NCBI GenBank assembly: GCA_016707075.1
Contig: JADJII010000008.1
Location: forward strand, 124,001-188,000
Origin: Egaibacter danicus
Lineage (GTDB): Bacteria > Pseudomonadota > Gammaproteobacteria > Burkholderiales > Burkholderiaceae_C
Reading direction: 5' to 3'
Length of the DNA: 64,000 nt
The notes under the pieces are model-generated. The model saw nothing but the letters and a program-made list of their open reading frames with translations. It had not been told where the DNA came from and made no database searches. The position numbers and the translations under genes are program-made. This document shows positions 7,257 through 16,369 of the stretch, one piece after another; positions within the stretch are counted from its first letter, which is position 1, and each line of letters begins with the position of its first letter.

Positions 7257-9359
7257 TCAGCCCCAAAAAATGATGGAACAGGCGGGATCAATCAGCAGTT
7301 CCAGCAACACAATATGTACCGGTAGCAGCAGCACCGGCCACTGCAGCAGCGCGGGCACCAGTGTCAGCGCGATGATAGGTATATGCACGGCAAAGACAAA
7401 GCGCGTGGCTTTGCGGATGTTGTCGTCGATACGACGGCCCTGCCGGATGGCCGCGACGATACTGGAAAAACTGTCGTCCAGCAGCACCAGTGCTGCTGCC
7501 TCCCGGGCGACGTCAGTGCCCCTTTCACCCATGGCAATGCCGATGTCAGCGGCCTTGAGTGCGGGCGCGTCATTGACGCCGTCGCCTGTCATGGCCACCA
7601 CTTCGCCCGCTGCACGCAGCACGTTCACCAGCCGCAACTTGTGTGCTGGAAGAAGCCGTGCGCACAGGTCAACGTGTTTGAGGCGCTCGCGTAGCTCAGC
7701 GTCATCCATGGCTGCAATTTCTGCTCCCGTGATCACATCCGGGCGGTCTGGCAATCCCACCTGGCGTGCAATTGCACGGGCCGTGGCGGGATGATCACCC
7801 GTCATCATGATCACACGCACCCCAGCACGCCGGCATTCCGCCAGCGCGGCAGGTACTTCAGGGCGTGGCGGATCGGCCAGCGCCACCAAGCCCAGAAATT
7901 CGAAGTCAAAGTCGTGCTGGCTCAGCGGCCAGGCAGGCAAATGGTCTGGCGCGAGGGCTTCGCCCAGCCATCGCCCACGGGCCACACCCAGCACCCGCAG
8001 GCCACGCGCGGCCATTGCCTCCACCTGGCGGCGAATGGCGTCACGCCGCTCCTCGCCCAGATGGCACAGGTCAGCCACCGCTTCAGGTGCCCCTTTGGTA
8101 GCCAGTAAATATTCCGTGGGGTTGGCACTGGCGAACACCCTTGTCATCGCCAGAATTTCGCCTGACAAGGCGTATTCAAATTCGGGCAGGCGCCCATCGT
8201 GCACATGCTCGGTGCCCGCCAGCCAGCGGTGGCCAAACTGCTGAATGGCTTTCTCCATCGGGTCAAAGGGGTCACCTGGGGTAGCCAGCATGGCAAATTC
8301 GGCCAGCGCGTGAAAGGCCTCATCCAGACTGCCCGCACCTTCAGGCGTAAATTGTTCGGTCGCCGTCGCGAGTTCCACCACCGTCATGCGGTTGACCGTC
8401 AGCGTTCCGGTTTTATCTACCGCCAGTACCGTAATGGCGCCCAGCGCCTCGACTGCGGAGACGCGTCGCGTCAATACCCTTTGTTTCGAAATGCGCCAGG
8501 CCCCCAGTGCCAGAAACACCGTCAGGATGACAGGAATTTCCTCCGGCAGAATGGCCATGGCCAGCGCGATCCCTCCCAGCAAACTGTCCAGCAGTGAGCG
8601 GCCATCCCACCACCACCCCAGAAAGACCTGAAAACTGGCAAGCAGGAGCGCTCCCAGCCCCAGTCTTCGCACCAATTTGCGAGAAGACTGCTGCAGTGGC
8701 GAAGGTGGCTCGGTCGTTGCTGCCAGATCGGCACCAATACGCCCCACCGCGGTGGCGCTTGCTGTGGCACATACCTCGGCCAGACCTACACCGCGTGTGA
8801 CCACCGTGCTGGCGAATACCGCGCCTGAATCGTCATCACTCAAATTGCTTGCAGATGGCTGCCTGGTGACCGGAACCGCCTCGCCGGTAAGAAGGGATTC
8901 ATCGATCTCCAGGCGCCCGTCCAGCAACATCGCATCTGCTGCGATGCGGTCGCCTTCGCGCAGCACCAACACATCGCCACACACGACGTCACGTCCGGCA
9001 ATTCGTTGTTCCTGCCCGTCGCGAATCACGAGGGCTCGCGGCGCTGACAGATCACGCAGGGAGTCCAGCGCGCGCTGGGTCTTGCGTTGCTGAGCCAGCG
9101 TGATACCAATCACCACGAACACAAACCCCAACAGGAAAAGCGCCTCTGCCCGATCACCTAGAGCGAGGTAAATACCACCAGCGCAGAGCAGCATCAGGAA
9201 CATCGGCTCCGTCAGCACATCCCGCACGATCATCAGGTTGGATTTGGGTAGGCTACCAGGGAGGAGATTGGGCCCGTCCGCCAGAAGCCTGCTGGCGGCC
9301 TCGGCACGGCTCAACCCCGAAATGGACGGGGCTTTGGAAATAACTGGTGCCATCCGCAT
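7257..9359 (-). CDS. Cation-translocating P-type ATPase (prematurely terminated)
   Basis: This 700-residue P2-like (Ca/Mg/Na/K-pump group) ATPase begins with a cation_ATPase_N domain (GLSRAEAASRLLADGPNLLP). It carries the actuator motif DESLLTGEAVPV, the membrane motif PEEIP, the phosphorylation motif DKTGTLT with Asp near residue 315, and the hinge GDGVNDAPAL. The ion cannot be deduced. Translation stops right after DPACSIIFWG, where relatives continue with FEAE and four further helices. Those helices are encoded in the same frame downstream. TTTTTTGGGG at the break suggests two compensating indels around the TGA. As it stands the product lacks its last membrane helices and is probably inactive. 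Confidence 0.85.
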   Translation of the reverse strand: MRMAPVISKAPSISGLSRAEAASRLLADGPNLLPGSLPKSNLMIVRDVLTEPMFLMLLCAGGIYLALGDRAEALFLLGFVFVVIGITLAQQRKTQRALDSLRDLSAPRALVIRDGQEQRIAGRDVVCGDVLVLREGDRIAADAMLLDGRLEIDESLLTGEAVPVTRQPSASNLSDDDSGAVFASTVVTRGVGLAEVCATASATAVGRIGADLAATTEPPSPLQQSSRKLVRRLGLGALLLASFQVFLGWWWDGRSLLDSLLGGIALAMAILPEEIPVILTVFLALGAWRISKQRVLTRRVSAVEALGAITVLAVDKTGTLTVNRMTVVELATATEQFTPEGAGSLDEAFHALAEFAMLATPGDPFDPMEKAIQQFGHRWLAGTEHVHDGRLPEFEYALSGEILAMTRVFASANPTEYLLATKGAPEAVADLCHLGEERRDAIRRQVEAMAARGLRVLGVARGRWLGEALAPDHLPAWPLSQHDFDFEFLGLVALADPPRPEVPAALAECRRAGVRVIMMTGDHPATARAIARQVGLPDRPDVITGAEIAAMDDAELRERLKHVDLCARLLPAHKLRLVNVLRAAGEVVAMTGDGVNDAPALKAADIGIAMGERGTDVAREAAALVLLDDSFSSIVAAIRQGRRIDDNIRKATRFVFAVHIPIIALTLVPALLQWPVLLLPVHIVLLELLIDPACSIIFWG

Positions 9360-9434
9360 ATGGTACGCAGGAACGCCAGTTTTCAGTCGACGACTGTCCC
9401 GCCTGATCTCGCTGCTGAGTTGGTCACATCAGAC

Positions 9435-10379
9435 TCACTTCGAGATCGAACACACCAAAGCAATTGCCATCAGCAGCCCATAGAGGTTGGCGGCGGCAAT
9501 CGTCGCCTTGATCGCTGGCGTCAGGCGCGCCGGGTGATCGCCGTTTTTCACCACTTCCTGACAGGCTTTGAGTGACAGCAGCCCCGCCAGGAAACCAGCT
9601 GCGCCCAGCGAGGGCACTGCCTGAGCGATTACCGATGCCAAAAGCCACGAATACGCCCCAGCAACCCAGGCCACGTAAGCCAGACGAGCCACCCGGGTAC
9701 CCAGACGCACGACCAGTGTGTGTTTGCCCGAGCGAGAGTCGGCCAGACGATCAGGAAACTGGTTCAAAAACAGAATAGCCGCCACCAGCATCGCGAAGGG
9801 GACCCCTGCGACCAGGGGGAGCATGGAGAAAGTCCCCCGTTGAACATAGTCTGAACCCACAACCACCATCAACCATCCCGCGACAATGGCCACCTCGCCC
9901 ATGCCACGTGTCATCAGTCGCAGCGGGGGTGCCGAATAAGCCCAGGCAACCAGCAAGCCCGTCAGTCCGATCACGAAAACACCACCGGCTGAATGGGCTG
10001 TCAGCCACAGCCCTGCCGGAATAACTGAAATCAGCAGTGCGAAACCCAACCAGCGGGTCTGATTCAGACTGAGTACGCCGTTCTGAATGAATCGGCTGCC
10101 ACCCGTAAAGGGAAAAATCCGTTCTTCGTTGGCAGCATCCGATCCGTTCAAGGCATCGTAGTAATCATTCACCACATTGGCGCCGGCATGGGCGACCAGC
10201 GCGAAGAAAACCGTCAGGACAGCCTTCAGAAAATCTGTGGGCACTCCGTCTGCGAAGGCCGTTGCCAAGCCCATCAGGGAACCCACAAAGGTAACGCTCA
10301 GGAAGGCTGGTCGAGTCGCCAGGAAATACTTTGCCCACGGATTGGCCAGGCGATCGGGAAGAGGTTCAGTTGGCGGCAT
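9435..10379 (-). CDS. UbiA-family prenyltransferase
   Basis: This 314-residue polytopic membrane protein has both Asp-rich Mg-diphosphate motifs of the UbiA superfamily: NDYYDALNGSD in the first half and NQFPDRLADSRSGKHTL in the second. It would transfer an isoprenoid chain to an aromatic or other acceptor. The second motif resembles MenA/UbiA-like proteins more than the canonical 4-hydroxybenzoate transferase, and no quinone genes lie nearby, so the acceptor is unknown. The gene runs in the same direction as the P-type ATPase, 75 bases upstream of it, and may be cotranscribed with it. Confidence 0.85.
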   Translation of the reverse strand: MPPTEPLPDRLANPWAKYFLATRPAFLSVTFVGSLMGLATAFADGVPTDFLKAVLTVFFALVAHAGANVVNDYYDALNGSDAANEERIFPFTGGSRFIQNGVLSLNQTRWLGFALLISVIPAGLWLTAHSAGGVFVIGLTGLLVAWAYSAPPLRLMTRGMGEVAIVAGWLMVVVGSDYVQRGTFSMLPLVAGVPFAMLVAAILFLNQFPDRLADSRSGKHTLVVRLGTRVARLAYVAWVAGAYSWLLASVIAQAVPSLGAAGFLAGLLSLKACQEVVKNGDHPARLTPAIKATIAAANLYGLLMAIALVCSISK

Positions 10380-10454
10380 GAGGATTCAGCAAATAGTTTC
10401 CGATTCTTGCTGCAAAGCAATGTTGGACATGCATGACCGCTGAGATGTACCTAA

Positions 10455-10483
10455 TTGACAACACCTTCACACACCATTTAGTC
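10455..10483 (+). promoter_or_regulatory. Candidate sigma-70 promoter for the binding-protein gene
   Basis: TTGACA at 10455-10460 is a perfect -35 hexamer. A 17-base spacer leads to TTAGTC (10478-10483), a weak -10. It lies about 75 bases upstream of the binding-protein start in the 176-base divergent gap. A 6-bp stem with a GGGG loop (CATGCC/GGCATG, 10510-10525) lies in the leader. Confidence 0.35.
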
Positions 10484-10555
10484 AAAACTTGATCCGTGCG
10501 TTTGCAGCACATGCCGGGGGGCATGCGACACTGTAAATCTAAGGAGTTCTTGTTC

Positions 10556-11671
10556 ATGCGTAAAGCCATTGGTTTCCTGTCAGTTTTCCTGAGCGTTGCA
10601 CTGATCAACATCCCGGCCCATGCCCAGGACGGCTGGGTAATCGGGCAGTCCGTGCCACTCACCGGTGGCAATGCCGCCTTTGGCAAAGATATTCGGGACG
10701 GCGCACTGGCCTATTTCAAGTCGGTTAACGCCCGGGGTGGTGTCAATGGCCGCCCCGTTGAGTTGATCTCTCTGGATGATAAAAATGATCGCAAACTGGC
10801 GGGTGAAAACGCTCAAATCCTGCTGAAGGAAAAAAGGGCCGTGGCACTGTTCGGTTTTGCATCTGCCACCCTGAGCCTGGATGCCATGCCGCTTGCCGAA
10901 AAGGCCGACGTATTATTTTTTGCCCCCTTCTCCGGGGCGAATCCCGTACGCAAAGCCAGTCCGGTCGTGTTCACACTTCGCGCTTCTTACGGCGAAGAGC
11001 TGGAAAAAATGCTGTCGTTCTGGACCGGCCTTGGCATGAAACAGGTCGTCGTGGTTCACTACGATGACGAGGTGGGCAAACAAAACCTGGCCGTCGTGGT
11101 CGACTATCTGGCCAAACAGGGCAAACAACCCAAGTCCATCTCTTTGCAGCGCAATGCCAAGATCGAAGCTTCCACCATCAACGAACTGATCAAGCTGCAG
11201 CCTGAGGTGTTAATCAACACGGTTTTATCGGGTCCAGCGGCAGAAATCAGCCGTCAGCTCGTTAGTCGGGGGATGGTGGTCCTGACATCAAGCCTGTCCT
11301 TTGTGGGAGCGCAGCAGTACATCACGGCTGCAGGCGAAGCCGCTGCCGGTGTATCCATCGCCCAGGTTGTTCCCAACCCATCCTCACCCATGTCCATCGT
11401 TCGCGAGTGCGCGAAAGCCCTGCAGGATTCCGGAGTCACGGTCGCCATGAACAGCACGCATCTGGAGGCTTGTATCGGGGCGAAAGTATTGACCGAAGCC
11501 ATGCGGCGAGCCAAAAAACCGGGTAATGCCGACTCGCTGCTGGCTTCCATCGCCAATCTGGGCGATTACGATACCGGTGGCTTCGTCGTTTCCTATGCGC
11601 CTGACAAGCACCACGGCAGCAAATATGTTGCTCTGGGCATGGTGTCGCGCGACGGGCGCATGAGGAACTAG
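10556..11671 (+). CDS. Branched-chain amino acid-type ABC substrate-binding protein
   Basis: This 371-residue periplasmic protein has an N-terminal signal peptide (MRKAIGFLSVFLSVALINIPAHAQ) and a type I periplasmic binding fold of the Peripla_BP_6 (LivK-like) family. It opens with IGQSVPLTGGNAAFGKDIRDG and NARGGVNGRPVELISLDD. The ATG at 10556 is chosen because AAGGAG lies 10 bases upstream. No permease or ATPase genes flank it, so it is an orphan that must use a transporter elsewhere or serve as a sensor. Such orphan binding proteins are common in this family of bacteria. The ligand cannot be predicted. Confidence 0.88.
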   Translation: MRKAIGFLSVFLSVALINIPAHAQDGWVIGQSVPLTGGNAAFGKDIRDGALAYFKSVNARGGVNGRPVELISLDDKNDRKLAGENAQILLKEKRAVALFGFASATLSLDAMPLAEKADVLFFAPFSGANPVRKASPVVFTLRASYGEELEKMLSFWTGLGMKQVVVVHYDDEVGKQNLAVVVDYLAKQGKQPKSISLQRNAKIEASTINELIKLQPEVLINTVLSGPAAEISRQLVSRGMVVLTSSLSFVGAQQYITAAGEAAAGVSIAQVVPNPSSPMSIVRECAKALQDSGVTVAMNSTHLEACIGAKVLTEAMRRAKKPGNADSLLASIANLGDYDTGGFVVSYAPDKHHGSKYVALGMVSRDGRMRN

Positions 11672-11677
11672 CCGACT

Positions 11678-13537
11678 CTATTCGACGGTGACACTCTTGG
11701 CGAGGTTGCGAGGCTTGTCGACATCTGTCCCGCGTGCACAGGCCGTGTGATACGCCAGCAGCTGCAGTGGCACCACGTGCAGCAGCGGCGACAGCTCGCC
11801 ATAGTGTTCGGGCATACGGATAACGTGCAGGCCTTCACCCGATTCGATCTTCGTTCCTGCATCTGCCAGCACGTACAACACGCCCCCGCGGGCCCGCACC
11901 TCGTGCAGGTTGCTTTTGAGCTTCTCCAGCAACGCATCGTTAGGAGCAACCGTTACCACCGGCATCGCACTGGTAACCAGCGCCAGCGGACCATGCTTGA
12001 GTTCACCGGCCGGATAGGCCTCAGCATGGATATAGCTGATTTCCTTTAGTTTGAGAGCACCCTCCAGGGCAATGGGGTAATGCAGGCCACGGCCCAGGAA
12101 CAGGGCATTCTCCATACGGGCAAAATCCTCCGCCCAGCTGATCACCTGGGGTTCCAGCGCCAGTACGGCCTGCAGGGCGGCCGGCAGGTGGCGCATGGCT
12201 TTGAGGTGGTGGGCCTCTTCTTCGTCGCTCAGCCGTCCTTTGGCTTGCGCCAGCGCCAGCGTCAGCAGAAATAGTCCTGCCAGTTGCGTTGTGAAGGCCT
12301 TAGTGGACGCCACGCCAATCTCGATACCCGCGCGGGTGATGTAGGACAGTTTGCACTCACGCACCATGGCACTGGTGGCGACGTTGCAGATCGTCAGCGT
12401 GTTGGTCATACCCAGCCCTTGTGCGTGACGCAGAGCTGCCAGCGTGTCTGCAGTCTCACCTGACTGGGTGATGGTGACCACCAAAGTCCTGGGATTAGGC
12501 ACCGAGTCGCGGTAGCGGTATTCACTGGCAACCTCTACCTGCGTAGGCACTTTGGCAATTTTCTCCAGCCAGTACTTGGCTGTGCAACCGCTGTAGTAGC
12601 TGGTGCCACAGGCCAGAATGAGTACGTTGTCGATGTCCTTGAAGATGCGGTAGGCACCGTCGCCAAACAGCTCGGGAACAATACCTTCCACACCTTCCAG
12701 TGTGTCTGCAATGGCGCGAGGCTGCTCAAAGATCTCCTTCTGCATATAGTGGCGATACGGCCCCAATTCAGCTGCACCGCTGTGTGCTACTACCGTCTTC
12801 ACCGGACGGTGGACTGGTGCCACGGCTTTGTGCGCCTTGTCCACCAGCCAGTATTTACCCAGTTGCACATCGACTACATCGCCCTCTTCCAGGTAGACGA
12901 TTTGATCGGTCACGCCTGCCAGTGCCATGGCGTCACTCGCCAGGAAGTGCTCATTGCCATCCTTGCCCACACCCAGAATCAGGGGCGACCCCGCACGCGC
13001 ACCGATCAGTCGATGCGGCTCGTCTTTGCAGAACACGGCAATCGCATAGGCGCCATGCAACTGACCGACGGCTGCCTTGACCGCCTCGAACAGGTCCCCG
13101 TCGTACAGACTGTCGACCAGATGAGCAATCACCTCCGTATCGGTCTGGCTGACAAACACATAGCCGCGGGCTTTCAACGTTGCGCGAAGCTCATCATGGT
13201 TTTCGATGATGCCGTTGTGCACCAGGGCAACACGGCCGGGGCGTTTGTCCGAGTCGATGCCGGTACCGTGGCTGAAATGAGGGTGCGCATTGTGCACCGC
13301 AGGCGCACCATGAGTAGCCCAACGGGTATGTGCAATGCCGGTCGTGCCTTCCAGTTTGCCTGAACTCACCTGCTCGGCGAGTTCAGCCACCCGCGATGTG
13401 CTGCGAGCCCGCTTCAGACCATCGGCATAGACGGCTACGCCACAAGAGTCATAACCCCGGTACTCCAGGCGCTGCAGACCCTGAACCAGAATGGGAACGA
13501 TATTGCGTGTTGATACGGCGCCGACAATGCCACACAT
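11678..13537 (-). CDS. glmS: Glutamine-fructose-6-phosphate aminotransferase (isomerizing) GlmS
   Basis: This 619-residue enzyme makes glucosamine-6-phosphate from fructose-6-phosphate and glutamine, the first step of UDP-GlcNAc synthesis. The N-terminal glutaminase domain begins MCGIVGA with the catalytic Cys2. Two SIS sugar-binding domains follow (ILACGTSYYSG; TITQSGETADTL). The C-terminus is NLAKSVTVE, the usual GlmS end. GlmU, a later enzyme of the pathway, lies 1.4 kb away in the same direction with two unrelated genes between. The gene is divergent from the Lrp/AsnC regulator. CTGGAG upstream of the start serves as ribosome-binding site. I see no glmS ribozyme, which is expected for this phylum. 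Confidence 0.97.
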   Translation of the reverse strand: MCGIVGAVSTRNIVPILVQGLQRLEYRGYDSCGVAVYADGLKRARSTSRVAELAEQVSSGKLEGTTGIAHTRWATHGAPAVHNAHPHFSHGTGIDSDKRPGRVALVHNGIIENHDELRATLKARGYVFVSQTDTEVIAHLVDSLYDGDLFEAVKAAVGQLHGAYAIAVFCKDEPHRLIGARAGSPLILGVGKDGNEHFLASDAMALAGVTDQIVYLEEGDVVDVQLGKYWLVDKAHKAVAPVHRPVKTVVAHSGAAELGPYRHYMQKEIFEQPRAIADTLEGVEGIVPELFGDGAYRIFKDIDNVLILACGTSYYSGCTAKYWLEKIAKVPTQVEVASEYRYRDSVPNPRTLVVTITQSGETADTLAALRHAQGLGMTNTLTICNVATSAMVRECKLSYITRAGIEIGVASTKAFTTQLAGLFLLTLALAQAKGRLSDEEEAHHLKAMRHLPAALQAVLALEPQVISWAEDFARMENALFLGRGLHYPIALEGALKLKEISYIHAEAYPAGELKHGPLALVTSAMPVVTVAPNDALLEKLKSNLHEVRARGGVLYVLADAGTKIESGEGLHVIRMPEHYGELSPLLHVVPLQLLAYHTACARGTDVDKPRNLAKSVTVE

Positions 13538-13651
13538 AGGATGCTCCAGAGAAAGGAAGTCTGAATCGTACCGGGGGTCGAGTAAAATTTCACACCAAAA
13601 AAGTCACACTTTTCGGCAAAAATTTCATGAATCAATGATTCCGACTATTTA

Positions 13652-13668
13652 TTTCATAAATAATGAAA
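13652..13668. promoter_or_regulatory. Candidate operator for the Lrp/AsnC regulator
   Basis: TTTCAT-AAATA-ATGAAA is a perfect 6-bp inverted repeat ending two bases before the regulator's likely start codon. A related half-site pair (TTTCATGAATCAATGA) begins at 13624. Both are in the AT-rich gap shared with glmS. Lrp-family proteins usually repress themselves from such sites; the assignment is inference. Confidence 0.4.
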
Positions 13669-13670
13669 AT

Positions 13671-14195
13671 ATGGAACAAATATCGCTTGATGAAACAGAT
13701 TTGCAGTTACTGGATGAACTGCAAAACGATGCCTCCCTGACTAACCAGGAACTGGCACAGCGGGTCAACACATCGGCCCCCACCTGCCTGCGACGGGTCA
13801 AACGCCTTCGCGACGCGGGACTGATTGAGCGTCAGATCGCTGTGCTGTCCACCGAAAAGATCGCTGACGTACTGGGGCACGGATTGAACGTGATCGTGGA
13901 AATCACGCTGGACCGTCAGGGCGCTGAAGCACTGGATGCTTTTGAGCAGCGCGCGGTCCAGGACGAAGCCGTGCAGCAGTGTTACCGTGTGTCGCCCGGG
14001 CCCGATTTTGTGCTGGTGGTGCATGCCCTGAACATGCCGGACTACCTGTCGTTGGCGCAGCGGCTATTCAGCGGCGACGCCAACGTGCGCAACGTCAAGG
14101 CCTTTTTCAGCGTCAAGCGCAGCAAGTTTGGTGCACGTGTGCCGATGCCACCACGGTCGCTTACACCCCTGCTTCCACGAACAGCGGCAAGGTAA
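13671..14195 (+). CDS. Lrp/AsnC family transcriptional regulator
   Basis: This 174-residue regulator has an N-terminal winged helix (LDETDLQLLDELQNDASLTNQELAQRVNTSAPTCLRRVKRL, residues 5-45) and a C-terminal RAM ligand-binding domain (CYRVSPGPDFVLVVHALNMPDY). The ATG at 13671 fits the family N-terminus; an ATG at 13635 would add 12 residues and has no better ribosome site. The effector is probably an amino acid. The gene is divergent from glmS. Its last 35 bases overlap the 3' end of the convergent histidine kinase gene. Confidence 0.9.
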   Translation: MEQISLDETDLQLLDELQNDASLTNQELAQRVNTSAPTCLRRVKRLRDAGLIERQIAVLSTEKIADVLGHGLNVIVEITLDRQGAEALDAFEQRAVQDEAVQQCYRVSPGPDFVLVVHALNMPDYLSLAQRLFSGDANVRNVKAFFSVKRSKFGARVPMPPRSLTPLLPRTAAR

Positions 14196-14919
14196 AACCG
14201 ATATCGCAGCCTGCATCGACATCACCTTCGGCCCACACGGTGCCACCGTGTCGCTCCACGATCTTGCGCGTCAACGCCAGTCCCAGACCTGTCCCCTCAA
14301 ATTCGGTTGCACTGTGCAGGCGTTGAAACACCTTGAACAGCTTTTCCTTGAATCGCGGGTTAAAACCCACGCCGTTGTCCTTGATGTGAAACACGCACAA
14401 ACCATGGTTAGCCAGAGCGCAACTGATCTCAATGCGTGCCACCGCTCTTGACCGCGTGTATTTGAGCGCATTCGACAGCAGCTTGCTCCATATCTGGCGA
14501 ATCAACACCGGGTCTCCACTGACAGGTGGAAAATCCGGCGCAATGTTCCATTCGATCTGGCGACCGGCCATATCGGCCATGTGCGTACCCATCAGTTCAT
14601 GAAGCAGTGCGCTGGTATCAATTCGTGCCGGATTCACGCCGGTGTGGCCCACGCGGGAGAGTTCCATCAGGCCATCAATCAGGAGTCCCATGTGTTTGGC
14701 CGCGACACTGACCGTGTCCAGACTCGTGGCGATCCCTTCGTCGGTGTTCCCACCCAGGTCCTCCTTGATGATCTGGACATAGGCCGTGACATGGCGCAAT
14801 GACGCACGAAGATCGTGCGAGACGGAATAGGTGAATTCTTCCAGTTCCGCGCTCGCCCGGTTAAGTTCCAGTTTCAGCTGGGCAATCTCCCGTCGCGCGG
14901 CGTCCAGATCATCGGGCAT
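14161..14919 (-). CDS. Sensor histidine kinase without a sensing domain
   Basis: This 252-residue protein is reduced to a HisKA dimerisation domain and an HATPase_c domain. The H box is FTYSVSHDLR with His near residue 35, followed by the N box (KLLSNALKYT), G1 box (IKDNGVGFN) and G2 box (EGTGLGLALTRKIV). It resembles the C-terminal core of bacteriophytochrome-type kinases. No membrane segment or PAS/GAF domain is present, so it is cytoplasmic and must receive its signal from a partner. The ATG at 14919 has GAGGAG just upstream and is preferred over a start 75 bases further out. No response regulator is adjacent; the nearest is at 17308. Confidence 0.87.
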   Translation of the reverse strand: MPDDLDAARREIAQLKLELNRASAELEEFTYSVSHDLRASLRHVTAYVQIIKEDLGGNTDEGIATSLDTVSVAAKHMGLLIDGLMELSRVGHTGVNPARIDTSALLHELMGTHMADMAGRQIEWNIAPDFPPVSGDPVLIRQIWSKLLSNALKYTRSRAVARIEISCALANHGLCVFHIKDNGVGFNPRFKEKLFKVFQRLHSATEFEGTGLGLALTRKIVERHGGTVWAEGDVDAGCDIGFTLPLFVEAGV

Positions 14920-14950
14920 GAAATTACTCCTCGTATCCAGACGACGTGGC

Positions 14951-16369
14951 TCAGGTTTTAGCGGCTTTTTTTGCCGGCCGGGACCACCCATCAATGCTCA
15001 CTTGCTTGGCGCGCGAAACAGTCAACGCGCCAGCCGGCGTGTCTTTGGTGATGGTAGAGCCACCACCCACCGTTCCACCAGCACCAATGGTGACAGGGGC
15101 CACCAGCACACAATTGCTCCCCACGTGGACATCGGCCTCAATCACCGTGCGGTGCTTGTAGGCGCCGTCGTAGTTGGCCGTGATGCTGCCCGCGCCATAG
15201 TTCACACGCTCGCCCACCGTGGTGTCACCGAGATACGCCAGGTGATTCGCTTTGGCCCCTTTGGCCAACGTTGAATTCTTGATTTCAACAAAATTGCCGA
15301 TGTGGACCTCGGCCCCCAGCACCGCGCCGGGGCGCAGGCGGGAAAACGGCCCAACCAGCGCGCCCTCGCCGATGCTGGCCCCCAGCTTCTCGCCGTCGAT
15401 ATACGTGAACGGAAGAATGTGGGCTCCAGCAGCAATACTTGCATTGGCGATCACGCAGTTGGCACCGATGCGCACATCGTCGGCCAGTGACACGGCTCCT
15501 TCAAACACACAATTGACGTCAATCGATACGTCTTCGCCACAGGTCAATGACCCTCTCACATCGAATCGCGCCGGGTCAGCCATACGAACGCCTTGTTCCA
15601 TGAAGCGATCGGCAAGGCGACGCTGATAGGCACGCTCCAACTCAGCCAGCTGAACAGGGCTGTTCACGCCATCCACCTGAACCTTGTCGGCAGTCCGGGT
15701 AGCAACCACACCCACACCATCACTGACGGCGAACTTCACGATATCGGTCAGGTAATACTCGCCCTGCGCGTTGTCGTTGCGCAACCGGGCAAGCCAGTTT
15801 TTGAGTCGGGCGGTGGGTGCGGCCATCACGCCGGTGTAGATTTCGCCAATCTCGCGCTGTGCAGCCGAGGCGTCCTTATGCTCCACAATGGCCCGGACCG
15901 CGTCGCCATCACGAACAATGCGTCCGTAGCCGCTCGGGTCCGGCATATTGACCGTCAGCAAGGCGAGTTTCTCCCCGGCACAGTCCGCAACCAGACCACG
16001 CAATGTGTCGGCCTCAATCAGGGGCACGTCGCCATTGAGGATCAGCGTCACGCCGTCGTCAGGCAGGACGGGCACCGCCTGCTGCACGGCATGCCCGGTT
16101 CCCAACTGGGGCTCCTGGCGAACAAATTTCAGCCCGGAATTGGTGCCAAATTGCCCTCCAGACCCCGTGGAATATGCGCAAGCCGCTTCAACTTCTGTAG
16201 CACCATGACCGGTAACCAGAACCACACCACGCACGCCCAGAGTCGCCACGGTGTCCAGAACATGCTGTACCAAAGCACGTCCGGCCAAGCGGTGCAATAC
16301 TTTGGGCAGTTTGCTCTTCATGCGGGTCCCTTTGCCCGCTGCCATGATGACCACATCCACTGCTGCCAT
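14951..16369 (-). CDS. glmU: Bifunctional UDP-GlcNAc pyrophosphorylase / GlcN-1-P N-acetyltransferase GlmU
   Basis: This 472-residue enzyme acetylates glucosamine-1-phosphate and then makes UDP-GlcNAc for peptidoglycan and LPS. The N-terminal nucleotidyltransferase domain starts VDVVIMAAGKGTRMKS, the signature loop. The C-terminal left-handed beta-helix acetyltransferase domain contains VEIKNSTLAKGAKANHLAYLGD and the usual NYGAGSITANYDG. The ATG at 16369 gives the expected N-terminus. This start codon overlaps by two bases the start codon of the divergent lipoprotein gene, so the glmU promoter must lie within that gene. Confidence 0.96.
   Translation of the reverse strand: MAAVDVVIMAAGKGTRMKSKLPKVLHRLAGRALVQHVLDTVATLGVRGVVLVTGHGATEVEAACAYSTGSGGQFGTNSGLKFVRQEPQLGTGHAVQQAVPVLPDDGVTLILNGDVPLIEADTLRGLVADCAGEKLALLTVNMPDPSGYGRIVRDGDAVRAIVEHKDASAAQREIGEIYTGVMAAPTARLKNWLARLRNDNAQGEYYLTDIVKFAVSDGVGVVATRTADKVQVDGVNSPVQLAELERAYQRRLADRFMEQGVRMADPARFDVRGSLTCGEDVSIDVNCVFEGAVSLADDVRIGANCVIANASIAAGAHILPFTYIDGEKLGASIGEGALVGPFSRLRPGAVLGAEVHIGNFVEIKNSTLAKGAKANHLAYLGDTTVGERVNYGAGSITANYDGAYKHRTVIEADVHVGSNCVLVAPVTIGAGGTVGGGSTITKDTPAGALTVSRAKQVSIDGWSRPAKKAAKT

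Noticed and set aside
7242..7259. TGA in the ATPase read as selenocysteine or programmed readthrough
   Set aside because: I see no SECIS-like hairpin after the TGA, the family has Glu/Ala here and not Cys, and nearby homopolymers offer a simpler explanation.
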